Positions 25,358 to 34,011 of a stretch of DNA of 64,000 bases are shown here, one piece after another. The position numbers and the translations under genes are program-made. The stretch's first letter is position 1; the number at the start of each line of letters is the position of its first letter. The notes under the pieces are model-generated. The model saw only the letters and a program-made list of their open reading frames with translations, made no database searches and was not told the origin of the DNA. Source of the stretch: Palsa-504 sp050011155 (GTDB lineage Bacteria > Actinomycetota > Actinomycetes > Streptosporangiales > Streptosporangiaceae); contig JBEKJP010000045.1 in the NCBI GenBank assembly GCA_050011155.1, forward strand, positions 29,299 through 93,298, read 5' to 3'.

Positions 25358-25948
25358 TCAGGGGCGCAGGCTGCCCAGCAAGGCGTCGAGCATCTCCTGC
25401 TGGCGGGCCGGGCCGACCCGGTCGGGGTAGAGCACCCGTTCGGCGCTGAGCCCGTCGATCAGCACGAGCAGCTGGTGAGCGGCCAGCGCGATGTCCACGC
25501 CGTCGCGGAGCTCGCCGTCCTTCTCGGCCTCGGCCAGGTGACCGCGCAGCCGCTCGGCGAAGCGGTCGAACTCGGCGTGCTGCAGCTCGCGCAGCGCCGG
25601 GTTGCCCAGCGCCCGGCCCCAGAAGCTGATCTCGATCTGCGCCTCGAGGTCGCGCTGGGAGTCCAGCGGCAGCGCCTCGAGCATGATGACCCGCAGCGCG
25701 GCCAGTCCGGTCAGCCCGGCCGCCCCGGCTTCCATCCGGGCCACCACCCGGCGGTGGGACATCAGCAGCGCCGAGCCGAGGATGTCGGCCTTGTCGTCGA
25801 AGTAGTGCGCCAGGATGCCACGGGAGCAGCCGGCCTCGCGGGCGATGGCCCGGATGGTGGCGCGGGCGATGCCGTCACGCGCGATCACGCGCCAGGTGGC
25901 GGACAAGATCTCGTCCCGCCGGGCGTCCCAGTCGACGATCTTCGGCAT
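25358..25948 (-). CDS. TetR-family regulator, divergent from the aldolase operon
   Basis: 196 residues from ATG 25948 (MPKIVDWDARRDEILSATWR). HTH residues 20-60: RATIRAIAREAGCSRGILAH, then YFDDKADIL. The C-terminal domain resembles BetI-type TetR proteins, which often sense small amino compounds. It faces the four-gene amine operon across 96 bases containing a perfect palindrome, so it probably represses that operon and itself. The ligand is unknown but may be the transported amine. Confidence 0.88.
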   Translation of the reverse strand: MPKIVDWDARRDEILSATWRVIARDGIARATIRAIAREAGCSRGILAHYFDDKADILGSALLMSHRRVVARMEAGAAGLTGLAALRVIMLEALPLDSQRDLEAQIEISFWGRALGNPALRELQHAEFDRFAERLRGHLAEAEKDGELRDGVDIALAAHQLLVLIDGLSAERVLYPDRVGPARQQEMLDALLGSLRP

Positions 25949-26017
25949 GACCACACCCTTCACACGACAGCGCCACAAAAAACGGCGGGCACATGATCAT
26001 CAAGTCTGTTTTTTTGT

Positions 26018-26035
26018 CGGACGTCCGTCTAATAT
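26018..26035 (+). promoter_or_regulatory. Operator palindrome and -10 of the aldolase operon
   Basis: cggacgtccg (26018-26027) is a perfect 10-bp palindrome within gtcggacgtccgtc. It abuts the -10-like taatat (26030-26035). The ATG at 26045 is 9 bases farther and has no ribosome site, so the message may be leaderless. A repressor bound here would block the promoter. Confidence 0.55.
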
Positions 26036-26044
26036 CCCGGATTA

Positions 26045-26737
26045 ATGTACCGCAGCGACTCGGACGGGCTTCGGGCGGCTCGCGACCAGCTCGTCCGCTA
26101 CAGCGCACGCCTGCTTGACGACGGGCTGGCCGTCGGCAGCGCGGGCAACATGAGCGTGCGCGTCGACGACACCATGGCCATCACCCCGTCCGGCGTCAGC
26201 TACGCCGAGATGCGGCCGCAGGACGTCTGCGTCGTAGCCCCGGATGGCCGCGAACCAGCAGGGGGCAACCGGGAAACCCCCTCCTCCGAGACCCCGATGC
26301 ACCTGGCCATCTACGCGGCCACCGGCGCCGGCGCCGTCGTCCACACGCACTCGCCCGAGGTCATCGCGCTGTCCGCCGCCCGCACGGAACTGCCCGCCAT
26401 CCACTACGCGATCACCGGGCTCGGCGGCCCGGTCCGCGTCGCCCCGTACGTGCGGTTCGGATCGGCGGGCCTGGCCGAGGCGGCGGTCACGGCGCTTGAC
26501 GGCCGCAGCGCGGTCATCCTGCGCAACCACGGCGCGGTCACCTACGGCCGCGACCTGGCCCAGGCCTACGAACGGGCGCTGCTGCTCGAATGGCTGGCCC
26601 GCGTCTACCGGCTGGCGCTCAGCTACGGCGAGCCCGCGATCTTGTCGGCCGACGAGCTCGCCGAGGTCACCGCCGAATCCCGCCGCCGCCGCTACGGCGA
26701 GCGCCGCGCCGCCGCGGCAGGCGACGAGCAACCATGA
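26045..26737 (+). CDS. Class II aldolase/adducin-family protein (fuculose-phosphate aldolase-like)
   Basis: 230 residues. Zinc-site pattern of the family: GSAGNMSVRVDD near residue 37, SSETPMHLAIYAA near residue 80 (acidic catalytic residue), VVHTHSPEVIALSA near residue 100 (HxH ligands), and LRNHGAVTYGRDLAQAYERA near residue 160 (third His). Enzymes of this group cleave phosphorylated sugars to DHAP or a related product and an aldehyde, or act as epimerases or decarboxylases. It is the first gene of an operon with ATGA/GTGA overlaps. Substrate unknown; the next gene is a sugar-type kinase, which fits phosphorylation before cleavage. Confidence 0.88.
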   Translation: MYRSDSDGLRAARDQLVRYSARLLDDGLAVGSAGNMSVRVDDTMAITPSGVSYAEMRPQDVCVVAPDGREPAGGNRETPSSETPMHLAIYAATGAGAVVHTHSPEVIALSAARTELPAIHYAITGLGGPVRVAPYVRFGSAGLAEAAVTALDGRSAVILRNHGAVTYGRDLAQAYERALLLEWLARVYRLALSYGEPAILSADELAEVTAESRRRRYGERRAAAAGDEQP

Positions 26738-27720
26738 ACAGCGGGCCGCTGGGACAGATAACAGTTCTGGGCGCCTGCATCCTGGACGTGCTCGGCCGCC
26801 CGGTCGAGGCGATCCCGCCCGGCCAGGGCAGCGCCCGGCTGACCGAGATCAAGGCCACCGCCGCGGGCACCGCCGCCGGCCCCGCCGTCGACCTGGCCAA
26901 GCTAGGCGCCCGGGTGCGGGTCATCGGCGCGCTGGGCGACGACCTGCTGGGCGACATCGTCACCGCGGCAATGGCCCGGCACGGGGTGGAAACCGCCGGC
27001 CTCGTTCGTAAAAAAGGTATTCAGACCTCAGCCACCATCCTCCCGATCCGGCCGAACGGCGAGCGCCCCGCGCTGCACGTCCCCGGCGCCACCCGGCTCT
27101 TCGAGCAAGCCGACATCGACCTGGAGCACATCAGGAACAGCCGGGCCCTGCTCATCGGCGCCCCCGACGCGCTGGCCGGGATGACCGGTGCGGAACTGGC
27201 CGAGGTAGCTCAAAAAGCAAAGAGCCACGGCGCGCTCGTCGCCGTCGACGTCCTGCACCCCGGCCGTCCCGAGGACCTGCACAGGCTCGCCCCGCTGCTG
27301 GCCCAGGCCGACTGGTTCATGCCGAACGAAGACCAGCTCCTCAACCTCACCGGCCGCGCCAGCCTCGCCGAGGCCATGAACGACATCCTGACCCTGGGCA
27401 CCCAAGGCGTAGCGGTAACCCAGGGCGCCGACGGCTGCCTCGTAGCTACTCAGCAAAACCAGGAAAGCCTGCCCGCCCTCGCCATCGACGTCGTGGACAC
27501 CACCGGCTGCGGCGACGGCTTCACCGCGGGCATGCTGGCCGGCCTCCTACTCACAGCGACCCCTCGAGACGCGGCCTGGCTCGGCATCGCCTGCGGCTCC
27601 CTGGTCGCCACCGGCCTGGGCTCGGATGCCGGCATCGAGAGCCTCGGCCAGGTACTGGACTTCCTGAGCCAAGCGCAGCCGGCCGTGGCCGGCCGGATCA
27701 AGGAGCTGATGCACCAGTGA
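26734..27720 (+). CDS. PfkB-family carbohydrate kinase
   Basis: 328 residues from ATG 26734 in an ATGA overlap with the aldolase stop. Ribokinase fold: N-terminal VLGACILDVLGR, KLGARVRVIGALGDDLLGD near residue 60, and the C-terminal ATP/anion-hole motif DVVDTTGCGDGFTAGMLAG near residue 255 with the catalytic Asp in GCGD. It uses ATP to phosphorylate a sugar or polyol hydroxyl. In this operon it probably phosphorylates the product of transamination so that the aldolase can split it; this order is inference. Its stop overlaps the GTG of the aminotransferase gene. Confidence 0.9.
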   Translation: MNSGPLGQITVLGACILDVLGRPVEAIPPGQGSARLTEIKATAAGTAAGPAVDLAKLGARVRVIGALGDDLLGDIVTAAMARHGVETAGLVRKKGIQTSATILPIRPNGERPALHVPGATRLFEQADIDLEHIRNSRALLIGAPDALAGMTGAELAEVAQKAKSHGALVAVDVLHPGRPEDLHRLAPLLAQADWFMPNEDQLLNLTGRASLAEAMNDILTLGTQGVAVTQGADGCLVATQQNQESLPALAIDVVDTTGCGDGFTAGMLAGLLLTATPRDAAWLGIACGSLVATGLGSDAGIESLGQVLDFLSQAQPAVAGRIKELMHQ

Positions 27721-28946
27721 GCCCCGACCTAAAAAGCACCGACCAGCAGCTACGGGAGCGCGCGCAGGCCGTGATCCCCGGCGGGATGTACGGGCACCAG
27801 GTCGCCCCCGGTGCCGCCTACCCGCAGTTCATGCGGGGCGGTCGCGGGGCGCGGGTCTGGGACGTCGACGGGCACGAGTACGTCGACCTGATGTGCAGCT
27901 ACGGCCCGGTCGTGCTCGGCCACCGGCATCCCGCGGTGGAGGCCGCCGCGGCGGTCCAGGCCGAGCAAGGCGACTGCCAGAACGGCCCCGGCCCGGTCAT
28001 GGTCGACCTGGCCGAGCTGATGGTGGCCACCGTCCGCCACGCCGACTGGTCCATCTTCGCCAAGAACGGCACCGACGCCACCACCATGTGCTGCACCATC
28101 GCCCGGGCGCAGACCGGGAAGAACAAGATCCTGGTGGCCAAGGGCGCCTACCACGGCGCCGCCCCCTGGTGCACGCCGCGCCCGGCCGGGGTCACCCACG
28201 CCGACCACGAGAACCTGATCCGCTACACCTACAACGACCTGACCAGCGTCGAAGAAGCCGCCAGGCAGGCCGGCGACGACCTGGCCGGCATCCTGGTCAG
28301 CCCGTTCAAGCACGACGCCGGCTTCGACTCCGAACTGGTCGACCACGGCTTCGCCCGCGGCTTGCGCCAATTGTGCGACGAAAAGCAAGCCGCGCTGATC
28401 CTGGACGACGTGCGCTGCGGGTTCCGGCTGCACCTGGGCTCCAGCTGGGAGCCGGTCGGGGTGGACCCCGACCTGTCGGCCTGGAGCAAGGCCGTCGCCA
28501 ACGGCCGGGCGCTGGCCGCGGTGCTCGGCAACGACAAGTTCCGCGACGGCGCCACGAACGTCTTCGTCACCGGCTCGTTCTGGTTCGCCGCCGTCCCGAT
28601 GGCCGCCGCCATCGCCACCATCAAGGCTATCCGGGAAGAGAACGCCATCGAGGCGATGCACCGGATGGGCACCCAGCTGCGCGACGGGATCATCGACCAG
28701 GCCAATTCCTGGGACCTGGCCGTGAACTACACCGGGCCGCCGGCCATGCCCTACCTGACCTTCGCGGGCGACACCAACTACGAGCTCGGCGGCGTGTTCG
28801 CCGCCCGCGCGCTGCGCGGCGGCGCCTACCTGCACCCCCGGCACAACTGGTTCGTGTCCGCCGCCATGACCGGGGACGACCTGGCCCTGGCGCTCGAGGC
28901 CACCGACCAGGCGTTCGCCGCCGTCCGCAAGCACCTCGGCCAGTAA
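27717..28946 (+). CDS. Class III PLP-dependent aminotransferase (glutamate-1-semialdehyde aminomutase-like)
   Basis: 409 residues from a GTG in a GTGA overlap. Motifs: GGRGARVWDVDGHEYVDLM, the PLP-phosphate region FAKNGTDATTMCCTIARA near residue 115, LILDDVRCGFRLHLG (Asp binding the pyridine nitrogen) near residue 225, and SAWSKAVANGRALAAVLG with the Schiff-base Lys258. It belongs to the HemL-like branch of class III enzymes, but the context is catabolic, not heme synthesis. It may transaminate an omega-amino or amino-polyol substrate brought in by the permease that follows. Confidence 0.9.
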   Translation: MSPDLKSTDQQLRERAQAVIPGGMYGHQVAPGAAYPQFMRGGRGARVWDVDGHEYVDLMCSYGPVVLGHRHPAVEAAAAVQAEQGDCQNGPGPVMVDLAELMVATVRHADWSIFAKNGTDATTMCCTIARAQTGKNKILVAKGAYHGAAPWCTPRPAGVTHADHENLIRYTYNDLTSVEEAARQAGDDLAGILVSPFKHDAGFDSELVDHGFARGLRQLCDEKQAALILDDVRCGFRLHLGSSWEPVGVDPDLSAWSKAVANGRALAAVLGNDKFRDGATNVFVTGSFWFAAVPMAAAIATIKAIREENAIEAMHRMGTQLRDGIIDQANSWDLAVNYTGPPAMPYLTFAGDTNYELGGVFAARALRGGAYLHPRHNWFVSAAMTGDDLALALEATDQAFAAVRKHLGQ

Positions 28947-28976
28947 AGGCAGTAAAGCCAGTAAAGCCAGTAAGGA
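28941..28976 (+). repeat. Four 9-bp tandem repeats spanning a stop codon and a ribosome site
   Basis: cagtaaagg, cagtaaagc, cagtaaagc, cagtaagga occupy 28941-28976. The first unit contains the TAA stop of the aminotransferase; the last merges into the strong ribosome site aaggagg of the permease. Each unit repeats an in-phase TAA. Confidence 0.85.
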
Positions 28977-28984
28977 GGACCCCG

Positions 28985-30511
28985 ATGTCGAGCACCGCCG
29001 CCGAACCCGGCCGGCCCGCGCCCGCGCCGCTCACCACCGAAGCCGAAGCCGAAGCCGAAGCCGAGGTGATCCTCGAGCGGGCCGGCTACAAGCCGGAGCT
29101 CCGGCGGTCGCTGCGGTTCTTCTCCATGTTCGCGATCGCCTTCTCGATCATCTCCATTACCACCGGCATCTTCCTGAACTACGGGTTCGGCCTGTCCTAC
29201 TGGGGTCCCGCCTCCATCTGGACCTGGCCCATCGTCGGCGTCGGCAACATGGCGATCGCCCTGGTCGTGGCCGAGCTCGGCACCCGCATCCCGCTGGCCG
29301 GCTACGCCTACCAGTGGAGCGCCCGGCTGGTGAACCCCACCTACGGCTGGTTCGTCGGCTTCGCCGGGCTGCTCTACATGGCCGTCGGCGGCGGCGCGAT
29401 CATGCTCGAGGTGGCCTCCCCGCTGCTGCTCAGCGAGTTCAACGTGAACAACCCGAGCAAGCACCTGGTGCTCGCGGTGACGGTCATCTTGATGCTGCTG
29501 CCGGTCGTGATCAACATCATCAGCATCCAGGTCGCGGCGCGGGTCAACAACGTCGCGGTGTTCACCGAGATCATCGGGACGGTCCTGTTCGGCGTGCTGC
29601 TGTTCATCCTGTGGGGCGTGCACGCCAAGCCCACCACGACCGGCGCGGGCATCCTCACCAGCACCGCCTCGGTCAACCACAACCCGACCTGGTACGCCTT
29701 CGCGCTGGCGGGCCTGCTCGGCGCGTTCACCCTGGTCGGCTTCGAGCTGGCGGCCGACATGTCCGAGGACGCGGTCAACCCGGTGCGCAGCGTGCCCCGC
29801 GGCGTGCTGTGGGCGGTAGGCGGCTCGGCCGTCCTGGGCATGATCGCCCTGATCGGCTTCACCGTCGCCATCCCCGACCTCAAGACGGTCGAGGCGTCGC
29901 CGCTGCCGCTGCTCACCATCGCGGGCTACTGGCTGCCGTCCTGGCTGGTCAAGGTGTTCGTGGCCTTCGTGGTGTTCTCGATGTTCGCGATCTTGGTGGT
30001 CGGCTCGGGGGCGCAGGCCCGGCTGGTCTACTCGATGGCGCGGGACAACATGCTGCCGTTCTCGGGCTGGCTGAAGAAGATCAACGTGCGCAGCCAGACC
30101 CCGATCGTGGCCCTGCTGGTCTTCGGCGTGATCGACCTGGGCGTGATGCTGTACGGGTACAACCAGCCCAGCGCGTTCGGCACCCTGGTGGGCGCGACGG
30201 CGATCATCCCCTACATCATCTACTTCCTGATCACCGTGGCCTACGCGGTCAAGCGGAAGACCACCGACAGCCTGCCGGGCGCGTTCAACCTCGGCCGCTG
30301 GGCCTGGCCGGTGATCGTCTTCGTGCTCGCCTACACCGTGCTGATCATGATCGTGCTGTCGCTCCCGGCCCCGTTCCACGGGGCCGACAAGGTGGTCGGC
30401 TACGGCGTGGTGCTGGCCGCGCTGTGGTACTTCGGCGGCCTGCTGTGGCGGCTGAAGAAGGGCACCGCCGGAGTCAAGCCGGTGGAGGAGCTAACCGGCC
30501 GCTCAGAATGA
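28985..30511 (+). CDS. APC-superfamily amino acid permease (GABA permease-like)
   Basis: 508 residues from ATG 28985 behind a strong aaggagg site. A hydrophilic head contains an EAEAEAEAE repeat; about 12 membrane helices follow. The start of transmembrane segment 1 (FFSMFAIAFSIISITTGIFL) and the loop AGYAYQWSARLVNPTYGWFV match the amino-acid/choline permease (ACT/BAT1) branch. LVGFELAADMSEDAVNPVRS is the conserved segment after helix 6. Last gene of the operon; it probably imports the amino compound handled by the aminotransferase, kinase and aldolase. Its 3' end overlaps the convergent lipase gene by 9 bases. Confidence 0.88.
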   Translation: MSSTAAEPGRPAPAPLTTEAEAEAEAEVILERAGYKPELRRSLRFFSMFAIAFSIISITTGIFLNYGFGLSYWGPASIWTWPIVGVGNMAIALVVAELGTRIPLAGYAYQWSARLVNPTYGWFVGFAGLLYMAVGGGAIMLEVASPLLLSEFNVNNPSKHLVLAVTVILMLLPVVINIISIQVAARVNNVAVFTEIIGTVLFGVLLFILWGVHAKPTTTGAGILTSTASVNHNPTWYAFALAGLLGAFTLVGFELAADMSEDAVNPVRSVPRGVLWAVGGSAVLGMIALIGFTVAIPDLKTVEASPLPLLTIAGYWLPSWLVKVFVAFVVFSMFAILVVGSGAQARLVYSMARDNMLPFSGWLKKINVRSQTPIVALLVFGVIDLGVMLYGYNQPSAFGTLVGATAIIPYIIYFLITVAYAVKRKTTDSLPGAFNLGRWAWPVIVFVLAYTVLIMIVLSLPAPFHGADKVVGYGVVLAALWYFGGLLWRLKKGTAGVKPVEELTGRSE

Positions 30512-31465
30512 CGGCACCGGCCCCACGGGGCCGGTGATGGGAAGGACAGTCAAGCACGGCACCTTCACGGGATGCGCGGGGTCGAGCGCGTTCAGCACGT
30601 CGGCCAGCGCGACCGGGTCGGCCGCGATCTCCAGGTGGTCGGTCAGGTCGAGCGGGCACTGGTTCTGCAGCACGATGTTGGTGACGCCGGTCCCGGACAG
30701 GAACGCCGACGTGTACGGCGTCACCACCTCGTCGTACCTGGACTCGATGACCGTGTAGCTCACCCCGGCCACGGTGTCGCCGCCCGCGTTCAGGTTCGTC
30801 AGGAACGCCGAGCCCTGTTCCTGCTCGACGCACGCGGTGCACAGCGCGTTGAGCGCGCCGTTCACCAGGCCGGCCTGGCCCAGCGCGGTGACCAGGGAGA
30901 TCAGCCCGTCCAGGGTGGTGCCGTGGTTGCTCGGCGCCAGCGCGACCAGCTTGTCCACGAACTTCGCGCCGCCGTCGAACTTCAGGTAGTACCGCGGCAT
31001 CATGCCGCCCTGCGAATGCCCCACCAGGTCCACCTTGGCCGCGCCGGTCTCCCCGAGCACCTGGGTCACGAACGTTCCCAGCTGACCCGCGGATGTAGCG
31101 ATGTCACCGGTGCCCTGCACGATCGACGAGGCCGAGGACCCGCCGTAGTTGAAGGTGAAGACGCAGTAGCCGTGGTTGGCCAGCAGCGGCGACGCGGCCT
31201 GCCAGTTGTCGTCCTGGTTCGCGAACGTCCCGTTGACCAGGATCACCGGCTCCGGATGGGCGGCCGACGGCTGACAGCCGTTGTCCGCGCCTGGCGGCGG
31301 CGTCTGCGGATGGGCGAAGCCGGCCAGCGCGCCCAGCGCGAAGTCGTAGTCGACCGGCAGGGTCTGTGCCTTTTGAACCTGGGCCTGAGCGGGCAGCGCG
31401 AGGCCGAGCAGCGCGGCGCCCGCGGCGAGGAGAACGGCAGCCGTACGGAACCTGAAGTGGGGCAT
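30503..31465 (-). CDS. Secreted triacylglycerol lipase/esterase (alpha/beta hydrolase)
   Basis: 320 residues from ATG 31465 with a signal peptide (FRTAAVLLAAGAALLGLALP, cleavage near AQA). Upstream in-frame codons are not needed. Alpha/beta-hydrolase features: PVILVNGTFANQDDNW forms the oxyanion loop, and the nucleophile elbow LVGHSQGGMMPRYYLK places the catalytic Ser at residue 151. A catalytic His lies near the end (TDHLEIA). This is the extracellular lipase group common in actinobacteria. Several cysteines suggest disulfides. It is convergent with the permease and tandem to the BVMO gene on the same strand. Confidence 0.9.
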   Translation of the reverse strand: MPHFRFRTAAVLLAAGAALLGLALPAQAQVQKAQTLPVDYDFALGALAGFAHPQTPPPGADNGCQPSAAHPEPVILVNGTFANQDDNWQAASPLLANHGYCVFTFNYGGSSASSIVQGTGDIATSAGQLGTFVTQVLGETGAAKVDLVGHSQGGMMPRYYLKFDGGAKFVDKLVALAPSNHGTTLDGLISLVTALGQAGLVNGALNALCTACVEQEQGSAFLTNLNAGGDTVAGVSYTVIESRYDEVVTPYTSAFLSGTGVTNIVLQNQCPLDLTDHLEIAADPVALADVLNALDPAHPVKVPCLTVLPITGPVGPVPSF

Positions 31466-31556
31466 ACCCGGATTAGACGCCGGGCCGCCGTAGGTGGCTA
31501 GCGGCCCGCGCAACGATTCAGCGCCGCCGTTTGTCACTCACCGACAAAAAATCCAG

Positions 31557-33047
31557 CTACCGAACGGGGTCTCGTTCCCGCCCCGCCCCCCGCCGCGTGC
31601 TGGCCTTGAAGCGCATCGACCCGTCGTCGATCTTGCCGTGCCGCAGCGTCACCACGTCCCGGGCGTAGTTCTGGGCCAGCCGCCACGGGGCCCGCGACCC
31701 GGCCTTCGGGAACTCGTCGATGGAGCGCAGCACGTAGCCGGCCGCGAAGTCGAGCAGCGGCTGCTCGGTCACGGTGGGGTCGTCGTTGACCGGGACGCAG
31801 GTGTCGTAGCCGCGCGCGTCCATGTGCTTGAGCAGCCGGCAGACGAACTCGCTCACCAGGTCGGCCTTCAGCGTCCAGGACGCGTTGGTGTAGCCGATGG
31901 TGAAGGCGAAGTTCGGCACGCCGCTCAGCATCATGCCCTTGTAGGCCATGGTCTGCGGCAGCCGCACCGGCTCGTCGTCCACGGTCAGCTCGATGCCGCC
32001 CAGCGCGAGCAGCTGCAGGCCGGTCGCGGTCACCACGATGTCGGCCTTGAGGTCGGCCCCGGATTCCAGCCGGAGACCGTCCTCGGTGAAGGTGGCGATG
32101 CGGTCGGTGGCCACCGAGGCACGGCCGCCGGAGATCGCCCGGAACAGGTCGCCGTCGGGGACCAGGCACAGCCGCTGGTCCCACGGGTTGTAGGCCGGCT
32201 TGAAGTGGGTGTCCACGTCGTAACCGGCGGGCAGCTGCTGGATGGTCATCTTGCGGATCCAGCCGCGGATCATGTCCGGCTTGCGCCGGCTGAGCCGGTA
32301 CATCAGCGTGGTGAGCGCGACGTTCTTCCACCGGGTGGCGGTGTAACCGCGGCGCGGGCCGAGCAGCCGGCGCAGCCGGTTGGCCAGGCCGTCTTCGGAC
32401 GGCATGGCCAGGACGTAGCTGGGGGAGCGCTGCAGCATGGTGACGTGCGCCGCGGTCGGCGCCATGGCCGGGACCAGCGTCACCGCGGTCGCCCCGCTGC
32501 CGATCACCACGACCTGCTTGCCCGCGTAGTCCAGGTCCGGCGGCCAGAACTGCGGGTGCACGACCTGCCCGCCGAAGTTCTCGATCCCGGGCAACGGCGC
32601 CTGGTAGCCGTGGTCGTAGTTGTAGTAACCGCTGCACAGCAGCAGGAAACCGCAGGTCAGCGTCACCGTCTGGCCGCCCGGGGCGGTGGCCTCCACGGTC
32701 CAGCGGGCGTCCTCGCCCGACCAGGCGGCCCGCGTCACCCGGTGGCCGAAGCGGATGTGCTTATCGATCCCGGCCTCGGCCGCGGTGGCCCGGACGTAGC
32801 TCAGGATGGACGGGCCGTCCGCGATGGCCTGCGCCTCGGTCCACGGCCGGAACCGGTAGCCGAGCGTGTACATGTCCGAGTCCGACCGCACGCCGGGGTA
32901 ACGGAACAGGTCCCAGGTGCCGCCGATGGCGTCCCGGCCCTCGAGGATCGTGTAGGTCTTGCCCGGGAAGGCGTCCTGCAGGTGATGAGCGGCCCCGATG
33001 CCGGAAAGCCCCGCCCCCACGATCAGCACATCGACGTAATCGCTCAC
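31557..33047 (-). CDS. FAD-dependent monooxygenase of the Baeyer-Villiger/EthA-like group
   Basis: 496 residues from GTG 33047. It has two Rossmann fingerprints (GAGLSG at residues 11-16 and GSGATAVT near residue 187) and the Baeyer-Villiger fingerprint FGGQVVHPQFWP near residues 158-169 (FxGxxxHxxxW). The motif DLFRYPGVRSDSDMYTLGYR is typical of EthA-type enzymes. It converts ketones to esters or oxidises sulfur or nitrogen with NADPH and O2. The upstream SDR gene could supply or use the ketone, and both are divergent from a TetR gene. The start lies within a 50-bp tandem duplication. Confidence 0.92.
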   Translation of the reverse strand: MSDYVDVLIVGAGLSGIGAAHHLQDAFPGKTYTILEGRDAIGGTWDLFRYPGVRSDSDMYTLGYRFRPWTEAQAIADGPSILSYVRATAAEAGIDKHIRFGHRVTRAAWSGEDARWTVEATAPGGQTVTLTCGFLLLCSGYYNYDHGYQAPLPGIENFGGQVVHPQFWPPDLDYAGKQVVVIGSGATAVTLVPAMAPTAAHVTMLQRSPSYVLAMPSEDGLANRLRRLLGPRRGYTATRWKNVALTTLMYRLSRRKPDMIRGWIRKMTIQQLPAGYDVDTHFKPAYNPWDQRLCLVPDGDLFRAISGGRASVATDRIATFTEDGLRLESGADLKADIVVTATGLQLLALGGIELTVDDEPVRLPQTMAYKGMMLSGVPNFAFTIGYTNASWTLKADLVSEFVCRLLKHMDARGYDTCVPVNDDPTVTEQPLLDFAAGYVLRSIDEFPKAGSRAPWRLAQNYARDVVTLRHGKIDDGSMRFKASTRRGAGRERDPVR

Positions 33048-33140
33048 ACCGACCCCCGCTGCAGCCGCTTCTCCAGCCGCACCATCACGTCGCTCACACC
33101 GACCCCCGCTGCAACCGCTTCTCCAGCCGCACCATGATGT
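33041..33140. repeat. Tandem duplication of 50 bp at the SDR/monooxygenase junction
   Basis: 33041-33090 and 33091-33140 are nearly identical (differences at the gcag/gcaa position and in the last six bases). Each begins cgctcacaccgacccccgct. The copy boundary duplicates both the end of the SDR coding and the GTG start of the monooxygenase, so the two genes, which in the single-copy state would overlap as GTGA, are now about 46 bases apart. Confidence 0.9.
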
Positions 33141-33951
33141 CGTAGTAGTGGGTCGGGGTGACCCGGGCCAGCGCGTCGAAGACGTAGGCGTCCGGGCCGA
33201 CCAGGATGCGGGCCTTGCCCGCGTCGACACCGCGGCAGATGATCTCGGCCGCCTGGGCCGGGGTGGTCCGCAGCAGCCGCTCGAACTCGGCCGCCATCTG
33301 CTCCTGGCTGCGGCCCAGGCCGCTCGGGTCTTTGCGGACCCGAGCGCTACGAGCAATGTTGGTCTTGATGCCGCCCGGGTGGACGGTCACCGCGCGGACG
33401 CCGGTGCCGCGCAGTTCCTGCCGCAGCGAGTCGGTGAAGCCGCGGACCGCGAACTTCGACGCGCAGTAGGCGCTCTGGTAAGGCATCCCGCACAGGCCGA
33501 ACACGCTCGAGGTGTTGACGATGACCCCGTCGTCCTGCTCGACCAGGATGGGCAGGAAGGCGCGGGTGCCGTTGACCACCCCGTCGAAGTTGATCTGCCG
33601 CAGCCACTCGTCGTCGTCCGGATCGGCGTCGAGCACCGACGAGGCGACCGCGACGCCGGCGTTGTTGAACACCGCGGCCAGCGGCGGCGCGCCCGGCAGC
33701 GAGGCCAGCCAGTCGCGTACCTCGGCCGCGAAGCGGCGCTGGTCCTGGGCGTCCCGCACGTCGAGTACCCGGCTCAGGGCCGGGCCGTGCAGCGACTGGG
33801 CGGTGTCCTTGAGCCCGGCCTCGTCGATGTCGGCGATGGCGACTGGCGCGCCCCGCCGCGACAGCAGCCGGGCGAGGCTCCGCCCGATGCCGGAGGCGGC
33901 GCCGGTGATCATCGCCGGCCGCCCGGCGATGGACCTGTGCTTCCTGGCCAT
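33094..33951 (-). CDS. Short-chain dehydrogenase/reductase
   Basis: 285 residues from ATG 33951, preceded by ggaggaaag. Motifs: cofactor loop ITGAASGIGRSLARL (TGxxxGxG), VFNNAGVAV, the catalytic Ser in NTSSVFGLCG, YCASK (Tyr-x-x-x-Lys) and HPGGIKTN. DIDEA after the second strand suggests an Asp that favours NAD. Members paired with BVMO-type enzymes oxidise alcohols to the ketone substrate. It is the first gene of a two-gene unit divergent from TetR 34052-34672. Its last codons are inside the duplication 33041-33140. Confidence 0.92.
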   Translation of the reverse strand: MARKHRSIAGRPAMITGAASGIGRSLARLLSRRGAPVAIADIDEAGLKDTAQSLHGPALSRVLDVRDAQDQRRFAAEVRDWLASLPGAPPLAAVFNNAGVAVASSVLDADPDDDEWLRQINFDGVVNGTRAFLPILVEQDDGVIVNTSSVFGLCGMPYQSAYCASKFAVRGFTDSLRQELRGTGVRAVTVHPGGIKTNIARSARVRKDPSGLGRSQEQMAAEFERLLRTTPAQAAEIICRGVDAGKARILVGPDAYVFDALARVTPTHYYDIMVRLEKRLQRGSV

Positions 33952-33968
33952 CTTTCCTCCTGGTACGC

Positions 33969-34010
33969 CTGTCTTTCCCCAACCACCGGCTGTCTTTCCC
34001 CGACCACCGG
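33969..34010. repeat. Two 21-bp direct repeats
   Basis: ctgtctttccccaaccaccgg at 33969-33989 is repeated at 33990-34010 with one change (c to g... aaccacc to gaccacc). They lie in the promoter region between the SDR and the TetR genes. Confidence 0.85.
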
Positions 34011-34011
34011 C

